64,000 nt of DNA, taken from Antedon bifida (lineage: Eukaryota; Echinodermata; Crinoidea; Comatulida; Antedonidae). The notes under the pieces are model-generated. The model did no database searches and had not been told where the DNA came from. It saw nothing but the letters and a program-made list of their open reading frames with translations. Positions within the stretch are counted from its first letter, which is position 1. Every line of letters starts with the position of its first letter. A program made the translations under genes and the position numbers. Shown here piece after piece: positions 59,755 through 64,000 of this stretch. Location: positions 11,605,501 to 11,669,500 of the forward strand of contig OY727093.1 in the NCBI GenBank assembly GCA_963402885.1, in the 5' to 3' direction.

Positions 59755-60879
59755 TAGACATGGCTTTATACTACTCTACTTGTAAAGAAAGAGAGAAACC
59801 TTAGCACAATTCTAAAGATAGATAATAGAGTTATAATAACGTTATAAGAAATCTGTGAGAACGAAAAATCGTCCCTGACTGAAGCGTTGGGTCTACTTAC
59901 TAAACAAACCTTTCCTATTCTGTTGAAATGATGTTAATAACAACGTTGCTATTGTCAATTCACAACATTACTGCAATTTATATGTAGTACGTCATTGGCT
60001 TACATCAACATTTGTTTGTTAAATGGTATACATTTAATACACAGAAACAATCTTGATTGGTTCAGGTCGTAAACTCAAGCAGTTTAATTATGTTCTTATT
60101 ACTTATTTAGGTCAGCCTATTGTTACGGGCTCGCTCGTTAGGCTGAAACCAACAATAATAACATAACAAAACACGTTGTAGTTGTCGTCCATCTTTATTC
60201 ATCTCCCCTCTTTCTCTCTAGAGGGCTCACTTCCGTGTGACAAACCCATCACACTGTTCAACGTAAGACTTATTTCAAATATTTGGGGATTTCTATTAAT
60301 TTTATGTAAATGTTTCCGGGAACCAGTCGCAAAATCCGTTGTAAAGAAAGCTTGTAGAAATAGTATATTTGGCGTCAATCTTCTTTTATTTTGGTTGGTT
60401 TCATGGAATTAGTCAAGAGTTTAAAAAAAATAATCACTTTTCAAGGCAATTTGATCTCTTCAAGAAACTATGACATGCCATTGGTTATCTAATGTAAAAG
60501 ATATTTTAAATAAAACAAATTGTATAGACAAATGTAATCAAGAACCATCTATTATTGGTAAGGGTATTTTCGGAGGGTTATGCGAGATGCAATATTATAC
60601 AAATGTTAATGAGTGAAATGGTACAAATGATTTCAAGAGGTGAGAGATGAAATTCTGTTTTCACGAGCCGACAGCCGAGTGAATTGAAATTTAATATTTC
60701 ACCGAAGTTATTTGTAACATTACACAATTACAAAACATTCATTATATTATGTCAAAATTGACTATGGAGACAACATTGGAGAGAATTTCAATTTATCCAG
60801 TGCTTCTGTGTGAGTAGCAGTGGCTGATCTAGATTTTCCTTTCAGATACCTCTCTACATTTTCACTACGATATCTTTAT

Positions 60880-61363
60880 TCGCTGTGTACAAGTCCTGCC
60901 TTAATACAGTCTTTTCATACTTTAAAAGTCACCAGCCTTTATTCCGGGTGTTAACATTGATATCCATTGCCTTCAAGGCTCTTTTACATGCATATTTGAA
61001 ACGCAAAAATGGACGTCCTTTGGATCTTTTGCAATTCGCTCTCACCGTACAGCACAACCTTTGTATCATCCATTTTTCTGACATGAACAAGCCATCGTAG
61101 TCTTAGCTGTCGAATTAATGTAAACATTGAAGGAATGCTGATACCCCTGTTCTGATATTTAAGATAGTCCGTAGACAGCGGAGGTGAAATACATTTAGTT
61201 TCTTTTCTTGTCTAGCATAGGTTGTCCACGATTCAGCTCCATACAAGAGGACACTAATGACAAATGCTATATACACTTCGATCTTCACAGCCATATTATA
61301 TTTTTGTTTTCCCAAACAGACAACTGAACTGAAGCTCTTCCGATTCGAATGTTTAATTCGCAA
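60880..61363 (-). mobile_element. LINE C-terminal relic
   Basis: The minus-strand frame at 61363-61115 reads LLYGAESWTTYARQEKKLNV then FHLRCLRTIL, the hallmark thumb/C-terminal part of another LINE class. It continues in other frames with LRWLVHVRKMDD to about 60880. Frameshifted, dead. Confidence 0.8.
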
Positions 61364-64000
61364 TCAAGCGAGTTATAAGTTATAACTGAACCAATTTAAG
61401 AAAATTTACTAACATTTTCATTAAAAAAAATGTTAATTCTAATTCTGTCTTTTCCCTTTTTTTAAATCATACAAACAATCTGAAGCTAATTTAAGTGGTA
61501 TTCTGGTCTAAATTAGTACATATCACTTTAGAAAAATGTAACACTAATTGAGTGCCACTGTGCCATTGTGGCTGTAGGCCCTAATGCAAAAATAATAGAT
61601 GTAATGGGTATGGCGTTGTTGGATTTCACGAGTTAAAAGGGACTTTTATATTTGAGTGTGCGTTGTAGTCGACTGCTACTCGTCGACAGATATAGGAACG
61701 TTTAGATTAAGTAGATATTTACGTTGACGTGCCAGTGAACGTATGACGGAATGAACTTGGGATCCGACCTTTTAATCTCTAGTAGCGCTCGTCCGTGGAA
61801 CTATTCCACAGCGCTGAGTCGGTGGTCAGGCTAAGTGTGTAGCTTAGACCGACTAGTAGATTCTTCATTTTCTGAATGAAGGCTGACGTTCTAGTGATAT
61901 GACCCAGGCCAACCTGTATTATTAAAAGCTTTAATTAAAATAACCACAGTTTGCAAGTATAATTGACTGAAATTCAATTTACTACATTCTGGTACTCATG
62001 TCAGAAAGTGCCTTAGACCAAGTTGAGCCACCTTATTTTCTATGCATGATGTAATTCATGTTTCTCCTTATTTGGATGGCCTTATATATTTTGAAATGGG
62101 GCCAAAAACAGATTTCGGCGTAAATTGAATGTGACCAGTGAGGACATATACCCTCCCTGCAATTTGTAGCTCCGGATGACGTGTCAGACAAGAGATACAA
62201 TTTTCATGAATTCTACGATTTCTTTACATACAGTAACTACATTTAATTTAGTGGTCCGTATTTGCCTTTCATTGCTGCGCATGCGTCGGCTGAAACAATA
62301 TCCAGGATACAGTACCGACAATCTGGCGCATGAATGACACGTTGATGCAACGTATACTTTACAGAGATGTCATGGTCATGGCTTTACAACACGTAGTTGT
62401 TATGATAGGTATGTTGAGAGGACATCTTGGTTACAGTGATGTCTTTTTCAACAATTTTATACTTGTATTGAATGTTGTATGAAGTGTAACACATAGTAAT
62501 TTACAACATGGTAGTATGTGCGTATATTCCTTTATTTTAAAGACATTAACTATAACTAAATAGGATTGTTTATGTCGTGAGGTATTATATTTTGAGAGTC
62601 AGGTGGTATTGTTAGTGCACGTGCAAGTGCATGCAAATAAAATGCAAATGTTATGGAAATGAGGAAAAGGTATTTTGCCTAACACTTTATATTATAGCAT
62701 TAATTAGCGATCGTTATTCTACTTTTCCACAGAACCAGACTTTCATTATCCTCACAAATAAAATCTTACGCCATCTGGACCTGAAAAAAAAAGAATGATA
62801 TAAATAGATACATTTCGTTGAATATAAAAATAGAAAGGCGATAAAATACTATATAAACTACTATTTACTACTGTAAAATGTTGCTACATAAGAATTCACC
62901 GGGAAAAATTTTTATTTTTTATTTTTGTTTGTCTTAATGCTAGCTGTGTACGTGTGATTAGACTAATTTCACTACAACCATGTGTATGCGAATTTGGTGT
63001 ATGTTTTTTTAACCAGCTTTTCAACTAACAATAGTTTCAGTTGACTAACCATATAACAGCAACGCCAAAAAGAAACGGGTGAATTTGAAAGGAAATTGTT
63101 TTTTTTAAACTACTCGTATCAAAAAACCTGCACATTAAATCAAATTATGTTTTAAAATTACAAATCACAAAATTATAACTCTTGCCACTTGTATAAAAAT
63201 GAATTTTTTTGGACAGGAGTTCTCGACAAAATTTCAGTTGTTACTTGTTACTTTAGACTGCTCGCCTGGTTTCAACTAAGTTGGCCGTTAGTGGCTATAT
63301 CCATTTTAGTTTTTGTTTATTTTCGGATCGGACCGCGCGTGTGAAAGTACAGTAGTTAAAAAATAAAAATTATACTGCAAATTAATAAAGATCAAATTAA
63401 ATATACGCCATAAAGCATCGGAGTATATTGTGGGAAATAGTATTATACAATTACATAGGTAGATCTGATGACGATGACATTTTGTTTAAAATCGGGTGAA
63501 ATCCAGATAGCCGAGTTTTATTGAGTAAGCTGGCAGGAATAACTGTTGCAATGTGCCCATGTTGCAAGCCGTCTAAAACGTCTTCCTTCTTGGACCGAAA
63601 CGGCCCACTCTGTCGCGGAAATTAGTTTCTAAAGATGTTTAAACTAAATAATGTATTAATTATACCAATTAGGATGGTATTTATTTGAATAAACGCCCAA
63701 CACCTCCCCAATAAAACATCACTTTGAATAATAATCACATTTATACACATAATATTGTATTATATTTATAATAACACAATTATATTATTTGTAGTAGAAT
63801 TCATCATTTTGTTATTCTTTTTCATATATTAAAGGATTTTATTTGATTATAAATGTTACCATATTATTAAAACTCAAAAATTAAACATATCCCTTGAATA
63901 AGCACCTCCCTCAAATGAACTCCGCCTCCCCATCTCCGCCCTATAAGGGCCGTACCAAACAATAAACACACTTTAAAATGTTATTGATCATCTAAGACAC
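61364..64000. other. Intergenic, no gene seen
   Basis: 61635-61765 is the unfilled, inverted paralogue of the 47540-48290 repeat. The rest is AT-rich with no supported exon, RNA gene or element end. Confidence 0.55.

Overview
This window is animal genomic DNA. It is AT-rich, has spliced genes with short exons, and carries many non-LTR retrotransposon and SINE remnants, foldback elements and MITEs. The abundant 'taggcct' words, the marine-type repeats and the CARD exon suggest a marine deuterostome invertebrate, most likely an echinoderm. That assignment is inference. No prokaryotic or viral gene organisation is present.

The main content is a clustered family of tiny secreted cysteine peptides that is hard to see because every gene is split. 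Each member has a signal-peptide exon of about 49-70 nt, a cysteine exon of about 51-108 nt and a short tail exon, with phase-1 joints throughout. I name them M-A to M-D (minus strand, 9.0-16.4 kb), P1 to P7 (plus strand, 22.2-45.5 kb) and X1 (minus strand, 55.0-55.6 kb). The usual cysteine exon resembles the first half of an EGF domain (C1-C4 only). The plus-strand tails share a short motif, F-[ILM]-[ST]-x-G-D, often ending in Gly; two of them contain RGD. M-B strings together three cysteine exons. Several members are decayed or rearranged: P1 has an in-frame stop, P4 a lost acceptor, P5 and P6 no visible signal exon, and M-C a tail exon cut by a deletion.

Layout: 1-4.4 kb holds copy 1 of a two-LINE block. 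4.4-6.9 kb is a 1.26 kb tandem duplication containing orphan 5' modules of the P family. 7.4-7.7 and 10.9-11.1 kb are two copies of a CARD-domain exon. 8.9-16.4 kb is the M cluster, with 85-bp minisatellites that repeat the acceptor and start codon of the signal exon. 16.9-22.2 kb is copy 2 of the two-LINE block. 22.2-45.5 kb holds the P cluster, interrupted by a 5S-derived SINE, LINE tails and foldback elements. 45.8-47.4 kb is a LINE relic. 47.5-55 kb holds MITEs and a second large foldback element. X1 follows at 55 kb, a heat-shock-element promoter without an obvious ORF at 58.0-58.2 kb, a MITE at 59.6 kb and a LINE relic at 61 kb. Beyond 61.4 kb I see no gene.

All P genes appear to use one repeated 5' module (AT-rich TATA region plus a non-coding exon ending in CAG or AAG before gtatg/gtagg). 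M-A, M-B and M-C share a different leader exon ending AAG before gtgagt. Birth by tandem duplication and death by transposon insertion are both visible. The peptides are probably secreted effectors or signals, but their function cannot be read from sequence.
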